This document shows, in pieces, positions 8,627 to 16,802 of a stretch of 64,000 bases of DNA. This DNA is from Dyadobacter sp. 3J3 (GTDB lineage: Bacteria; Bacteroidota; Bacteroidia; Cytophagales; Spirosomataceae). The stretch spans positions 1 through 64,000 of the forward strand of contig NZ_VTOL01000007.1 in NCBI RefSeq assembly GCF_009801115.1. Direction: 5' to 3'. The position numbers and the translations under genes are program-made. The notes beneath the pieces are model-generated. The model was not told where the DNA came from and made no database searches. It saw only the letters and a program-made list of their open reading frames with translations. Positions within the stretch are counted from its first letter, which is position 1. Every line of letters starts with the position of its first letter.

Positions 8627-9526
8627 TTAAAGTTTCAAGTAACCACTTATTTCCAAATCTTCGATCAAACCTGGCTGTTCAGGTTTCCAGCCCAAAACTT
8701 CGCGTGTATGCTGACTGCTTGCAGCGCAATTCATTCCTGCGAAATGTGCAAACCAGGTAAAATGCTGAGCCGCCTCTTCCACTGATTTGCTCACCACCGG
8801 CACGTTCAGGCCTTCACCAATTGCCCCGGCTATCTCACGGAAAGCGATACCTTCCTCCGCGGCAGCATGATAACGGACAATTCCCGCAGGAGCTTTTTCA
8901 AGTGCAAGTCTGTATAATTTTGCGGCATCCAAACGGTGCACTGCCGGCCAGTAATTTTGCCCATCTTCCTTAAATACCGAAATTCCTTTTTCACGCGCAA
9001 TTCCGATCAAAATAGGAATAAATCCATGATCACCAGCACCGTGAACCGATGGCGGCAAACGTACTACCGATACACGCACACCCTTTTCTGCCAATGCATT
9101 TGCAGCAAGTTCGGATGGTATTCGCGGATTGGGATTGGACGCAGATGGCATATCCTCTTCTGTTGCCAAACGGCCTGGTATTGTCAAAAGCCCTATCCCA
9201 GAGGTGATAATCAGCGGACGTTCAGAACCGGCCAATTCGGAGCCTAATACATTAATAGCCAATCTGTCGACCTCACAAACTTCTTTAAATCTGGCAAAAT
9301 CGTGTACAAAACCGGTATGGATTACACCATCGGAAGCAGCAGCGCCACTTCGCAAACTTTCAAGATCTTCAAGGTCTCCGCGATGAACCTCAGCACCGGC
9401 GGCGATAAGTGCTTTCGCATTTTCTTCCGAACGGGCAAGGCCCAGTACCTGATGTCCTGCATTAATTAACTCCTGAACGACTGCGGAGCCAACAAAACCT
9501 GTTGCTCCTGTTACAAAAACTCGCAT
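8627..9526 (-). CDS. NAD(P)-dependent extended/atypical SDR oxidoreductase (NAD-dependent epimerase/dehydratase-like)
   Basis: 299 residues from the ATG at 9526. This start places the dinucleotide motif at the very N-terminus (MRVFVTGATGFVGSAVVQEL), as is normal for extended SDRs; an upstream Met at 9562 would add 12 residues without family support. GATGFVG binds the cofactor, and RGDLEDLESLRSG is the usual acidic loop. The rest resembles the group often annotated NAD-dependent epimerase/dehydratase or YwnB-like. The substrate is unknown. It is the first gene of a two-gene unit with the AraC regulator, and its upstream region carries paired direct repeats, so it is likely induced by that regulator. 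Confidence 0.85.
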   Translation of the reverse strand: MRVFVTGATGFVGSAVVQELINAGHQVLGLARSEENAKALIAAGAEVHRGDLEDLESLRSGAAASDGVIHTGFVHDFARFKEVCEVDRLAINVLGSELAGSERPLIITSGIGLLTIPGRLATEEDMPSASNPNPRIPSELAANALAEKGVRVSVVRLPPSVHGAGDHGFIPILIGIAREKGISVFKEDGQNYWPAVHRLDAAKLYRLALEKAPAGIVRYHAAAEEGIAFREIAGAIGEGLNVPVVSKSVEEAAQHFTWFAHFAGMNCAASSQHTREVLGWKPEQPGLIEDLEISGYLKL

Positions 9527-9588
9527 AAATTTCAAATTGGTTTCTATTTTTTGTTGATGCAAAGTTCCATAACCACGAAGAGACGCAT

Positions 9589-9618
9589 GTAGTCAAATCC
9601 ATTATTGTTGTAGTCAAA
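9589..9618 (-). promoter_or_regulatory. Direct repeats spaced 21 bp upstream of the SDR-AraC unit
   Basis: GTAGTCAAA occurs at 9589-9597 and again at 9610-9618, exactly 21 bp apart (two helical turns), 63-92 bases before the SDR start. Direct repeats on one helix face are the usual AraC-type binding layout. The regulator at 7701-8618 is the natural candidate. Confidence 0.5.
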
Positions 9619-9657
9619 ATCAGGATTGATCAACTAAATTTAGCACTAAATCCGGTT

Positions 9658-9672
9658 ACAAAAGTCTTTTGT
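9658..9672. promoter_or_regulatory. Short palindrome in the divergent SDR / HTH-protein region
   Basis: Arms ACAAAAG / CTTTTGT around one T form a perfect 7+1+7 palindrome between the minus-strand SDR unit and the plus-strand AraC-HTH gene. Its binding protein is not evident. Confidence 0.35.
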
Positions 9673-9752
9673 CTGTTTAATTGTGCTACGATCAATCGTT
9701 AGCCATGCATTAGCGTTAATTTTAGACCCGAAACAAAAAATTCAATACGACA

Positions 9753-10142
9753 ATGAAATATGTAGAAAAAAATATCTCAAGAAGAAAAAATGATATCGCC
9801 AAACAGTTTTTGTTTGTTCTTGATAAACATCTTGCTGAATTAAAAGCAGGACAAGTTGAAAAATCGTTTGAACTCAAAGAAATTGCAGCATTATTATTTA
9901 TTGTCCCAAATCATATGAGTGACATAGTTAGCGAAGTTTTGGGCAAGTCGCCTTGTGAAATTTATGAAACAAAATTGGTTGAAATTTCCAAAGAAATACT
10001 TGAAAATTCTAAGATGACAATTAATGAGATTGCAAGAACATTAGATTATGACCCTTCTAATTTTACTAAATTCTTTAAACATTTTACAAGTCTGACACCT
10101 TCTCAATACAGAAAATCAAAAACAGAAAACATCACCATTTAA
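9753..10142 (+). CDS. Stand-alone AraC-type HTH protein (129 aa)
   Basis: 129 residues that correspond almost only to the DNA-binding half of an AraC regulator. IVPNHMSDIVSEVLGKSPCE covers the first HTH region, and MTINEIARTLDYDPSNFTKF then FFKHFTSLTPSQYRK the second HTH and family signature. The ligand-binding half of a normal AraC protein (about 280-300 residues) is missing. Either the gene lost its 5' part or it is one of the naturally short HTH-only AraC proteins. It is followed 63 bp later by an SDR gene on the same strand. Both genes are visibly richer in A and T than their neighbours, which suggests that they arrived together from a lower-GC Bacteroidota donor. Confidence 0.8.
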   Translation: MKYVEKNISRRKNDIAKQFLFVLDKHLAELKAGQVEKSFELKEIAALLFIVPNHMSDIVSEVLGKSPCEIYETKLVEISKEILENSKMTINEIARTLDYDPSNFTKFFKHFTSLTPSQYRKSKTENITI

Positions 10143-10161
10143 ACAGAAGACATCACCATTC
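10120..10161 (+). repeat. 21-bp tandem duplication spanning the stop codon of the HTH gene
   Basis: Two adjacent near-identical 21-base copies (10120-10140 and 10141-10161; both contain ACATCACCATT) end the HTH gene and begin the intergenic gap. It looks like a slippage duplication; no function is evident. Confidence 0.7.
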
Positions 10162-10205
10162 TATTTTCTAACCTTCAATTTACCTTTGTTGAAAATAAAA
10201 TAGCT

Positions 10206-10931
10206 ATGAACATAGCAAAAAAAACTGCCCTTATTACCGGTGCAAATCAAGGACTTGGATTTGAAACAGCAAAACAATTAGCTGAACTCGGATATTACGT
10301 TTACATAGGGTGTCGTAATAAGTCAAAAGGGAATTCTGCAATAGAAAAATTGAAAGAATCTGGATTTGGTAACGTGGAACTTATTGAGATAGACGTTACC
10401 AATATCAATTCCATAAAATTGGCAAGACAAACATTGGAAACCAAAATTCAAAAGTTAGACTTACTAATTAACAATGCAGGCATTGCAGGAGAACAACCTC
10501 AAAACATGTCCACAGGCAACATTGATAATTTGAGAAAAATATTCGAAACTAACTTTTTCGGAGCAGTGCAAACAACCCAACAGTTTATTGACTTGCTAAA
10601 ATTATCAGAAGAACCACGAATTATAAATGTTTCAAGTGGATTGGCTTCCTTGACATACCACAGTAGTTCACCTGATTTTGCAATGTATGCAGCGTATAGT
10701 TGTTCTAAAACTGCATTAAATGCTTACACCGTAATGTTGGCGAAGGAATTTTTGGACACCAATTTCAAGATAAACTGTGTTGAACCAGGATATACTTCAA
10801 CCAATTTAAATAATTATCAGGGAATACAAACCGTAGAACAAGGAATTGAAGTGATTGTAAAATATGCAACGATTGCCAATGATGGTCCGACAGGAAAATT
10901 TCTGAGTAGAGAAGGTGAAATTAGCTGGTAG
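10206..10931 (+). CDS. Classical short-chain dehydrogenase/reductase (SDR)
   Basis: 241 residues, the usual length of classical SDRs. TGANQGLG (near residues 12-19) is the glycine-rich NADP-binding motif. NNAG follows at about 90, the catalytic Ser is in INVSSGLASL, and the catalytic YxxxK is YSCSK in AAYSCSKTALNAYT. The overall pattern resembles carbonyl-reductase-like SDRs. It probably reduces a carbonyl with NADPH; the substrate is not predictable. It lies 63 bp after the short AraC-HTH gene, which may control it. Low GC compared with flanking genes suggests horizontal transfer of the pair. Confidence 0.9.
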   Translation: MNIAKKTALITGANQGLGFETAKQLAELGYYVYIGCRNKSKGNSAIEKLKESGFGNVELIEIDVTNINSIKLARQTLETKIQKLDLLINNAGIAGEQPQNMSTGNIDNLRKIFETNFFGAVQTTQQFIDLLKLSEEPRIINVSSGLASLTYHSSSPDFAMYAAYSCSKTALNAYTVMLAKEFLDTNFKINCVEPGYTSTNLNNYQGIQTVEQGIEVIVKYATIANDGPTGKFLSREGEISW

Positions 10932-10977
10932 AAAAATTTTTGGCACCGAGATATCTCCGGTCAAATTGCAGCACCTT

Positions 10978-11859
10978 TCAAACTGTTTCAGGATGTACAG
11001 CACTTTTTTTGTCGTTATGCACGTTGGCCCGGAATCCAGAGAAGGTTATACCGGTATTCATTTTAAAAAAACGGCTAAAATGTGCTGTACTGACAAATCC
11101 AAGCTCATCGGCCACCTCTTTCGCAGACTTTTCGGTGTAGAAAATATACCTTTTTACTTCAGAAATGATCCGGTTCTGGATCAGTTTCGAAGGGGATGGA
11201 TAATGGCATAAGCTAAACAGATTGGAAAGGGTTTTGGGAGATTTACACATGGCCTGCGCATAAAACCGGACCTCGTGCTGTGATCTGTAATTGCATTCCA
11301 GCAGCAGATTGAATTTACGGATTATATCCATTTTATCTTCCGTGAATTGCTGATAATGATCCGTTTGCTTTTTAGCAACCCGGGTAACTTTAATAATCAG
11401 ACGCTTCAAAAGCGTTCGCAGCATTTCACCCTGCATTTTGTCTTTTACCTGCATATCTTCAATGCAGAGAATTTGTATGGCTGATATACTTTCCGCTTCC
11501 TGCTCTGACAACAAAATAAAAAGCGGATGCGTGATGCCATAAAAAAGGAAACCAACACAACCAACTTCGGAATCATGGTCGGCGATACAATAAAAATCCC
11601 TGTTGAACTGCCAGGCGACAAGTTCTTGTGGCCTTTCAAATGTAAAAGTCTGATTTGCAACAAGTGGCAATACAGATCTTGCCGGCATAGTATATTCTAT
11701 CTCATCAATCACTACTTCCTGCTGGCTGCCGGGATTGCATACTATGGTATTCAGAAACTGCTTTTTCCCATTTAAAAGCCCTTCCCCTTTAATGCACATA
11801 TCATCCGTAATAACAGAAAAATGCCCTTGCGTGGTTTTGTCTTCAAATTGCAGTTTCAT
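10978..11859 (-). CDS. AraC-family transcriptional regulator (helix-turn-helix)
   Basis: 293 residues. The C-terminal HTH pair is clear: VRFYAQAMCKSPKTLSNLF is the first HTH, and SAKEVADELGFVSTAHFSRF then FKMNTGITFSGFRA the second HTH and signature. The N-terminal region is a jelly-roll-like sensor without a recognisable ligand motif. It converges with the SDR gene at 10206-10931. Upstream, only 25 bases separate its ATG from a strong hairpin terminator (11885-11914) that ends the spondin-lipoprotein gene. Its mRNA must therefore either start in a very short space or arise by read-through of that hairpin. Confidence 0.88.
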   Translation of the reverse strand: MKLQFEDKTTQGHFSVITDDMCIKGEGLLNGKKQFLNTIVCNPGSQQEVVIDEIEYTMPARSVLPLVANQTFTFERPQELVAWQFNRDFYCIADHDSEVGCVGFLFYGITHPLFILLSEQEAESISAIQILCIEDMQVKDKMQGEMLRTLLKRLIIKVTRVAKKQTDHYQQFTEDKMDIIRKFNLLLECNYRSQHEVRFYAQAMCKSPKTLSNLFSLCHYPSPSKLIQNRIISEVKRYIFYTEKSAKEVADELGFVSTAHFSRFFKMNTGITFSGFRANVHNDKKSAVHPETV

Positions 11860-11884
11860 ATCCTACGCCTTTTAGTGAAAAGCC

Positions 11885-11914
11885 AAAAAACGGGGCAACT
11901 CCCAAGTTGCCCCG
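11885..11914 (-). terminator. Intrinsic terminator after the spondin-domain lipoprotein gene
   Basis: Minus-strand hairpin with perfect 10-bp arms CGGGGCAACT / AGTTGCCCCG, a 4-base loop and a following T6 run (plus-strand A6 at 11885-11890). It lies 18 bases past the lipoprotein stop and 25 bases before the next gene's ATG, so it could also act as an attenuator for that gene. Confidence 0.85.
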
Positions 11915-11931
11915 ATCCAAATATATCATTA

Positions 11932-13233
11932 CTAATTAATTGTTACCTTAATAATTTTTGAAATAACAGGCAAAGTTGTAAACATATTAGGATTTGGGAC
12001 TTCGACAATTGGTTTGCTTTCTGCAAGCGGTGTACCTGCCAGATTAAATTGTGTGATTCCGGCCCCAGGAAACTGGTTTATGGCGGTACCATTATCCAGT
12101 AATTTTATGCTGCTCGAAATATCTCCTTTTTGAGTAGCATCTACACCATTATCAGCGGATGAGAAAAACCAGTCGTTAGAAAAGCCGTACATGGTAGCAA
12201 TTGCCAGACGGTCACCGGATGATACTGAAATTTGCTGCGAAACACTGCTGCCAGCCTGGCCATTAATGATCGGAAGTAGAACAGTACTCACAGGAGCAGC
12301 AAGTACATAAACTGCTTTCACGCCTGGTTTGCTTTTCAGCGAGGCTGCCAGGTCATCAGCATTTCCACGCTGTGCAAGTAATTTCAAACCTTCGCCGCGG
12401 TCGTTTTCTCCCGTTTTATAAATTGGATTGTCAATTCCGTTATAGACCACAACCAAGATTGGAGACAACGGTGTAAAAATGCCTGTCATGCCCGTGATAT
12501 AAGTACTAAGCGCAGCATTATCGCCAGCTTCTGCAATGGCAGTAAGTCCATTGGCAGTAGGCTGACCACTTGTATACAAAGGTGCAGGACTTAATAAATT
12601 ACCTCCAACAATGTAAGAAACAGCCCAAACGCCCGGACTGAACGGAGTTTCATTAGCAGTGCCGCCGGTGGTATTCTTTAAAGTCAACGTGAAATAAGAA
12701 TTACCATCATATTTTAAAGTGGCCTGCATCATTTTTGAAGCTGCCAAATACGTATTCCCTTGTGCATCCGTGCCAATTACTTCGGTAATATTTTTTGAAT
12801 CTGCCGTTCCCGGGTGAGTAACCGACATTCCCGGTGCCTGATTAATACGAGTCCCATTGTCCCACAATTTTATCTGCGACGAAACATCTCCTTCGATAGG
12901 CGTTCCATTTGCATCATAAACCAGAATACCCGGATTTGCTGGTGCAAAAAACAAATCATTTGCCCAACCATACATCGTTGCAAAAGTAAGTGCCTCACCT
13001 TTTGCAGCCGAGAAATGAATCGTGACCGATTGATCTGGCAAAATAACCGGAGGTGTTCCCGTTCCCATAAAAGTACCCGATTGAACAAGAGGCCTTGAAT
13101 CCAGCACATTTTCAATCTTAATCGTATTCATGGTAGTTCCGGAATTGTCAATATCATGGTCCGTGCAGCTCGAAACAATCAGTGGCAATAGCGCAACGGC
13201 TGGCCAGAACTTAATTTGTTTAAGATAATTCAT
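11932..13233 (-). CDS. Lipoprotein with two spondin-N-like domains
   Basis: 433 residues with a lipoprotein signal (lipobox VSSC, acylated Cys23). Two homologous halves follow. The first has LTFATMYGWANDLFFAP and IKLWDNGTRINQAPG, the second LAIATMYGFSNDWFFSS and IKLLDNGTAINQFPG. These motifs (an FSxP-type acidic patch and the WDxGTxxNxxPG signature) are those of the Spondin_N family, an extracellular, possibly carbohydrate- or matrix-binding beta-sandwich known from F-spondin and also found in bacteria. Here it should be anchored to the outer membrane or surface. Binding partner unknown. Its upstream region contains two GGGAAA-type inverted repeats. Confidence 0.85.
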   Translation of the reverse strand: MNYLKQIKFWPAVALLPLIVSSCTDHDIDNSGTTMNTIKIENVLDSRPLVQSGTFMGTGTPPVILPDQSVTIHFSAAKGEALTFATMYGWANDLFFAPANPGILVYDANGTPIEGDVSSQIKLWDNGTRINQAPGMSVTHPGTADSKNITEVIGTDAQGNTYLAASKMMQATLKYDGNSYFTLTLKNTTGGTANETPFSPGVWAVSYIVGGNLLSPAPLYTSGQPTANGLTAIAEAGDNAALSTYITGMTGIFTPLSPILVVVYNGIDNPIYKTGENDRGEGLKLLAQRGNADDLAASLKSKPGVKAVYVLAAPVSTVLLPIINGQAGSSVSQQISVSSGDRLAIATMYGFSNDWFFSSADNGVDATQKGDISSSIKLLDNGTAINQFPGAGITQFNLAGTPLAESKPIVEVPNPNMFTTLPVISKIIKVTIN

Positions 13234-13299
13234 CGTAGTTTGTGTTTGAAGCAGCTGTTGCTTGTTGATTTATAAATTACTACGACAAAAGTACCTGAC

Positions 13300-13331
13300 C
13301 GGGAAATATGGATAAATGACTGCATTTCCCG
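13300..13331. promoter_or_regulatory. Inverted repeat CGGGAAAT-N16-ATTTCCCG upstream of the lipoprotein gene
   Basis: Perfect 8-base arms at 13300-13307 and 13324-13331, 67 bases upstream of the spondin-lipoprotein start. A second copy of the same core arms lies at 13444-13463, so this may be a regulator site. Confidence 0.45.
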
Positions 13332-13443
13332 AATACTTGTCCAGACTTCCCAACTTTTTTGCATAAAGTGGTTACATAGAGGCTTTGAAAATATCTTTGA
13401 GGAAATTCAGACAAATGAAATTTAACGGGAGTTTTTCATTTTC

Positions 13444-13463
13444 GGGAAAGATTATCATTTCCC
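13444..13463. promoter_or_regulatory. Second GGGAAA / TTTCCC inverted repeat
   Basis: Arms GGGAAA and TTTCCC separated by 8 bases. The half-site is the same as at 13300-13331, in the same 325-bp gene-free region between the lipoprotein gene and nrdA. Confidence 0.4.
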
Positions 13464-13501
13464 ATACAGATCATTACTCAATTTAAATCAAGTATTTTCA
13501 T

Positions 13502-13534
13502 AAAAAAAGGTACCCGCCGAAGCAGATACCTTTT
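13502..13534 (-). terminator. Intrinsic terminator of the nrdB-nrdA operon
   Basis: On the minus strand a 13-bp stem (AAAAGGTATCTGC with GCGGGTACCTTTT, two G-T wobbles) is closed by a TTCG tetraloop and followed by T-rich sequence, 24 bases past the nrdA stop. This is a textbook intrinsic terminator. Confidence 0.9.
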
Positions 13535-13558
13535 CAATAAATTAATTGTTATATCAAC

Positions 13559-15256
13559 TTACGATTCGCAGGATGAACAACTTACCAGACTGGTAACCAA
13601 TTCTTTTGAAACACTCTGGCTGCGTTGGTAATACAAAGTTTTTATACCCAGTTTCCAGGCTTCGATCAGCAATTTATTTACTTCTTTAACCGGCAAATTT
13701 GATGGAATATTAAGATTCAGACTTTGCGCCTGATCTACATATTTCTGACGAATTGAAGCTTGTTGAATGATTTCCAGCTGACTTATTTCCTTGAAAGTCT
13801 TAAACACATCTTTTTCATGATCGTTCAATTCGCTCATATGCTGTACACTTCCGTGATTAAGCATGATCGTACGCCAGGTTTCTTCATTATCGATTCCTTT
13901 TTCCTCCAAAAGCACTTTCAGGTATTTATTCTTCCGCATAAAGTTTCCTTTTGCAAGACCCGCTTTGTAATAATTGCTGCTGAATGGCTCAATACCGGGG
14001 GAAGTTTGTCCAAGAATTGCCGATGAAGACGTAGTAGGCGCAATCGCCAGAAGCGTCGTGTTTCTGCGGCCATAACCTTTCAAAAGTTCCGGCTCACCGT
14101 AAATCATGGCAAGTTCCTGCGTCGCTTTTTCTGATTTATCCTGGATCGTTTTAAAAATCTGCGTCGTCAGCTGTTTTGCCTGCATACCTTCAAAAGGGAT
14201 CATATTTTTTTGAAGATAAGAATGCCAGCCCAAAACACCGAGCCCTAACGCGCGGTGACGTTTTGCAAACCTGTTTGCAGGTGCCAAAAAGTGATTTCCT
14301 TCCGTTTTTTCAATAAACTCCTGAAGCACTGCATCCAGAAAGAAAATAGCCAGGCGAACCGCATCCGTATCTTTCCACTCGTCATACAATTCCAGGTTCA
14401 TGGAAGAAAGGCAGCAGATGAAAGATTCATCTTCCGTCGAAGGCAACATAATTTCCGAACATAAATTACTGGCGTTAATACGCAGATTTTTATCCTTGTA
14501 AACCTGTGGTTTGTTCAGGTTGACATTGTCAGAAAAGAAAATATACGGAAGTCCTTTTTGCTGGCGACTTTGCAAAATTTTCGCCCAGATTTCTCTTTTT
14601 GACATATCACCATCGATCATATCCTGCATCCAGTAATCCGGCACACAAACGCCGGAGAACAGATTTTGGATCGGATGACCGATGTCCTTGATCTGCAAAA
14701 ATTCTTCTATATCCTCATGGTCAATATCCATGTAAGCTGCAAAAGCTCCACGGCGCACGCCACCTTGTGAAATCGTATCCATGGCCGTATCAAAAAGGCG
14801 CATAAAACTAACGGCTCCACTGCTTTTTCCGTTGTCGGTAACTGCACTTCCACGAGCACGTAAATCTCCGAAATAAGCAGAAGTACCGCCTCCGATTTTT
14901 GTTTGCATGATTACCTCGCCCAGTTTGTGCGTGATGCCTTCGATATTATCCGGCACATGCACATTGAAGCAGGAAATCGGCAAACCGCGTTCTGTACCCA
15001 TATTCGCCCAGATAGGTGAACTAAGGCTCATCCAGCCTCTATCAATCATTTCCTGAAAGGCCTCCTTTAATTCCGGACGGAAAAGACGTTTGGCCGCAGC
15101 CGCGCAAACACGCTCGATTGCTCCTTCAACCGTTTCTCCTTTAAGCAAATAACCCCTGTTAAGAACCTGTTCACTTTCGGTATTTTTCCACCAAAGCTTC
15201 GGCATTTCATACTGGCTTGTTACGCCTTCCAGCAAATCCAATTCGGCAACTTTCAT
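13559..15256 (-). CDS. nrdA: Class I ribonucleoside-diphosphate reductase, alpha subunit
   Basis: 565 residues. It reduces ribonucleotides to deoxyribonucleotides using a radical supplied by the beta subunit. Active-site residues are visible: redox Cys96 (GLPISCFNVH), the radical-site motif N264-L-C266-S-E268, the partner Cys in ICCLSSMNLE (281-282), the PTTSSSAILGQTSPGIEP loop, the C-terminal Tyr pair YYQRS, and a C-terminal thiol pair Cys560/Cys563 (SCSSC) for re-reduction. The protein starts directly with the catalytic body and lacks the usual about 90-residue N-terminal ATP cone found in E. coli NrdA (761 residues). It follows nrdB by 60 bp and ends at a strong terminator. Confidence 0.96.
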   Translation of the reverse strand: MKVAELDLLEGVTSQYEMPKLWWKNTESEQVLNRGYLLKGETVEGAIERVCAAAAKRLFRPELKEAFQEMIDRGWMSLSSPIWANMGTERGLPISCFNVHVPDNIEGITHKLGEVIMQTKIGGGTSAYFGDLRARGSAVTDNGKSSGAVSFMRLFDTAMDTISQGGVRRGAFAAYMDIDHEDIEEFLQIKDIGHPIQNLFSGVCVPDYWMQDMIDGDMSKREIWAKILQSRQQKGLPYIFFSDNVNLNKPQVYKDKNLRINASNLCSEIMLPSTEDESFICCLSSMNLELYDEWKDTDAVRLAIFFLDAVLQEFIEKTEGNHFLAPANRFAKRHRALGLGVLGWHSYLQKNMIPFEGMQAKQLTTQIFKTIQDKSEKATQELAMIYGEPELLKGYGRRNTTLLAIAPTTSSSAILGQTSPGIEPFSSNYYKAGLAKGNFMRKNKYLKVLLEEKGIDNEETWRTIMLNHGSVQHMSELNDHEKDVFKTFKEISQLEIIQQASIRQKYVDQAQSLNLNIPSNLPVKEVNKLLIEAWKLGIKTLYYQRSQSVSKELVTSLVSCSSCES

Positions 15257-15316
15257 TTTTTTAAGGTTTTATATTTGTTGATTTCTCAATTTCTTTTTTG
15301 TTTTTCAAACCGATCA

Positions 15317-16291
15317 TTAAAACAGATCGTATGCCGAAATACTTTTGTCATGTTTGGTATAATCCACCGGACGTTTTGCGAAAAAATCATCCAGACTGTT
15401 TGCAAAAACCTCTTCTTCAAACCATTGCAGTAATTTCACATCTGCAATGGCAAGATTATACTGGCGTGGCAAACCAATTTTCATCAGACTGTCGTCCGCA
15501 CGGTATTTCATGAAATTGATCAGATCCTCTTTGTTGATACTGTCAATTTCTCCTTCGCTGAAAATCCAGTCGATGATACGTGATTCCACATCGATCGAAG
15601 AACGAACAAGACGTGTTATTTCTGCAACCGTCTCCTGATCAAACATATCAGGAAATTCTTCCTTAATTTTATTGACAAGAAAAATACCGGCATTGGCGTG
15701 AATCTGTTCATCGATCGATGTCCAGGCGATGATATTACTCACGTTTTTCATCAGCCCTTTAAACCGGGCAAAAGATAAAATAATAGCGAATTGGCTGAAT
15801 AAGCTCACATTTTCTATCAAGATGGAGAACAGGATCAACGAGAAGGCATATTCCTTTTTATCAGTCGATTTTGAATTTCCCAAAGCCTCAGACAAATAGT
15901 CGATACGCTCGCGGATTACAGGAATTTCAATCAGTGTTTCAAATTGATTGTTGTAACCCAATACTTCCAAAAGACGTGAATAAGCTTCTGAATGGCGAAA
16001 TTCACATTCAGCGAACGTGCTTCCCAAACCGTTAAATTCAGGTTTTGGCAAATGGTGAAAAAGGTTTCCCCAGAAAGATTTTACGGATACTTCAATCTGG
16101 GCAATGGCAAGCAGACTATTTTTAACAGCCGTTCTTTCTGCCGGGCTCAAATGAGAATGAAAATCCTGGGTATCCGCCGTAAAGTCGACTTCAGAATGTA
16201 CCCAGTATGCTTTGTTAATAGCTTCTGTAAATTGTAAAATTTCAGGATATTCAAACGGTTTATATTGCAGGCGTTTATCAAAAATACTCAT
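15317..16291 (-). CDS. nrdB: Class I ribonucleoside-diphosphate reductase, beta subunit
   Basis: 324 residues of the ferritin-like R2 fold. Di-iron ligands fit: Glu in AIAQIEVSVKSFW, the EFRH pair, Glu in LIENVSLFS and the DEQIH pair. The radical Tyr is present four residues after the first ligand His (EFRHSEAY), so this is a tyrosyl-radical type rather than a Tyr-less subclass. It starts straight into the R2 fold, with no fused ATP cone as seen in some Bacteroidota NrdB proteins. First gene of the nrdB-nrdA operon, with a 140-base leader containing a hairpin and a plausible Bacteroidota promoter at 16438-16468. Confidence 0.95.
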   Translation of the reverse strand: MSIFDKRLQYKPFEYPEILQFTEAINKAYWVHSEVDFTADTQDFHSHLSPAERTAVKNSLLAIAQIEVSVKSFWGNLFHHLPKPEFNGLGSTFAECEFRHSEAYSRLLEVLGYNNQFETLIEIPVIRERIDYLSEALGNSKSTDKKEYAFSLILFSILIENVSLFSQFAIILSFARFKGLMKNVSNIIAWTSIDEQIHANAGIFLVNKIKEEFPDMFDQETVAEITRLVRSSIDVESRIIDWIFSEGEIDSINKEDLINFMKYRADDSLMKIGLPRQYNLAIADVKLLQWFEEEVFANSLDDFFAKRPVDYTKHDKSISAYDLF

Positions 16292-16312
16292 AAAAAAATA
16301 CTGATTTAAAAC

Positions 16313-16349
16313 TTGTTGAATGAGAGCGGATCAGAATTTTTCAACAAGA
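16313..16349 (-). promoter_or_regulatory. Hairpin in the nrdB leader
   Basis: Arms CTTGTTGAA (16313-16321) and TTCAACAAG (16341-16349) pair perfectly over a 19-base loop within 60 bases of the nrdB start. It could influence nrdB translation or mRNA stability. No NrdR-box pair was recognised. Confidence 0.4.
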
Positions 16350-16437
16350 ATTTCTCCTGATAACGCAGCTTAATTCCCGACAGAACCGTCCAAACGTGCT
16401 GTTAACACAACCTTTACCATTTCTCTTATCGGGGCAA

Positions 16438-16468
16438 CAAATGTACCAGAATATTTCACAAGGTAAAA
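16438..16468 (-). promoter_or_regulatory. Putative Bacteroidota-type promoter of nrdBA
   Basis: Minus strand: TTTT (16468-16465), 19 bases, then TACATTTG (16445-16438). The second box matches the Bacteroidota -7 consensus TAnnTTTG exactly, and the spacing is right; the -33 box is imperfect. Confidence 0.5.
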
Positions 16469-16802
16469 TTTTTTGTAAACTTTTATGAAAATATAAATTT
16501 CCAAAAACCTTATAATCAAATATTTAACTTAAAAAATTTGTTCACTTTTTTTTCAACACTTATTTTTTGTCAAAATAAATTTCAGAATACCGGAACTTAA
16601 TTTAATCAACTATACATCAAAGTATTAGGTTTGACTTGAACTGTACAAGCCATAGGTAAAGGTCTGATTTCTAATCAGGTACTTATAGATTCCGCCATTT
16701 GTATATCACCTACTATGCACTTGGTCTAATTCAGTTATTCTGGACACTCTCAGCCTTTGAAATCGCAAACAAAATATTAATATAAGTGCTTTGCCAATGC
16801 AC
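16469..16802. other. Gene-free AT-rich region between nrdB and hflX
   Basis: About 330 bases without a supportable gene. A stretch at 16635-16710 superficially resembles a tRNA on the minus strand but does not fold (see rejected items). Nothing else recognised. Confidence 0.5.

Noticed and set aside
16635..16712. tRNA-like sequence on the minus strand (GTTCAAGTC and an anticodon-like loop TTAGAAA)
   Set aside because: The T-stem does not pair, the anticodon stem has a mismatch, and no acceptor stem can be formed. Not a functional tRNA.
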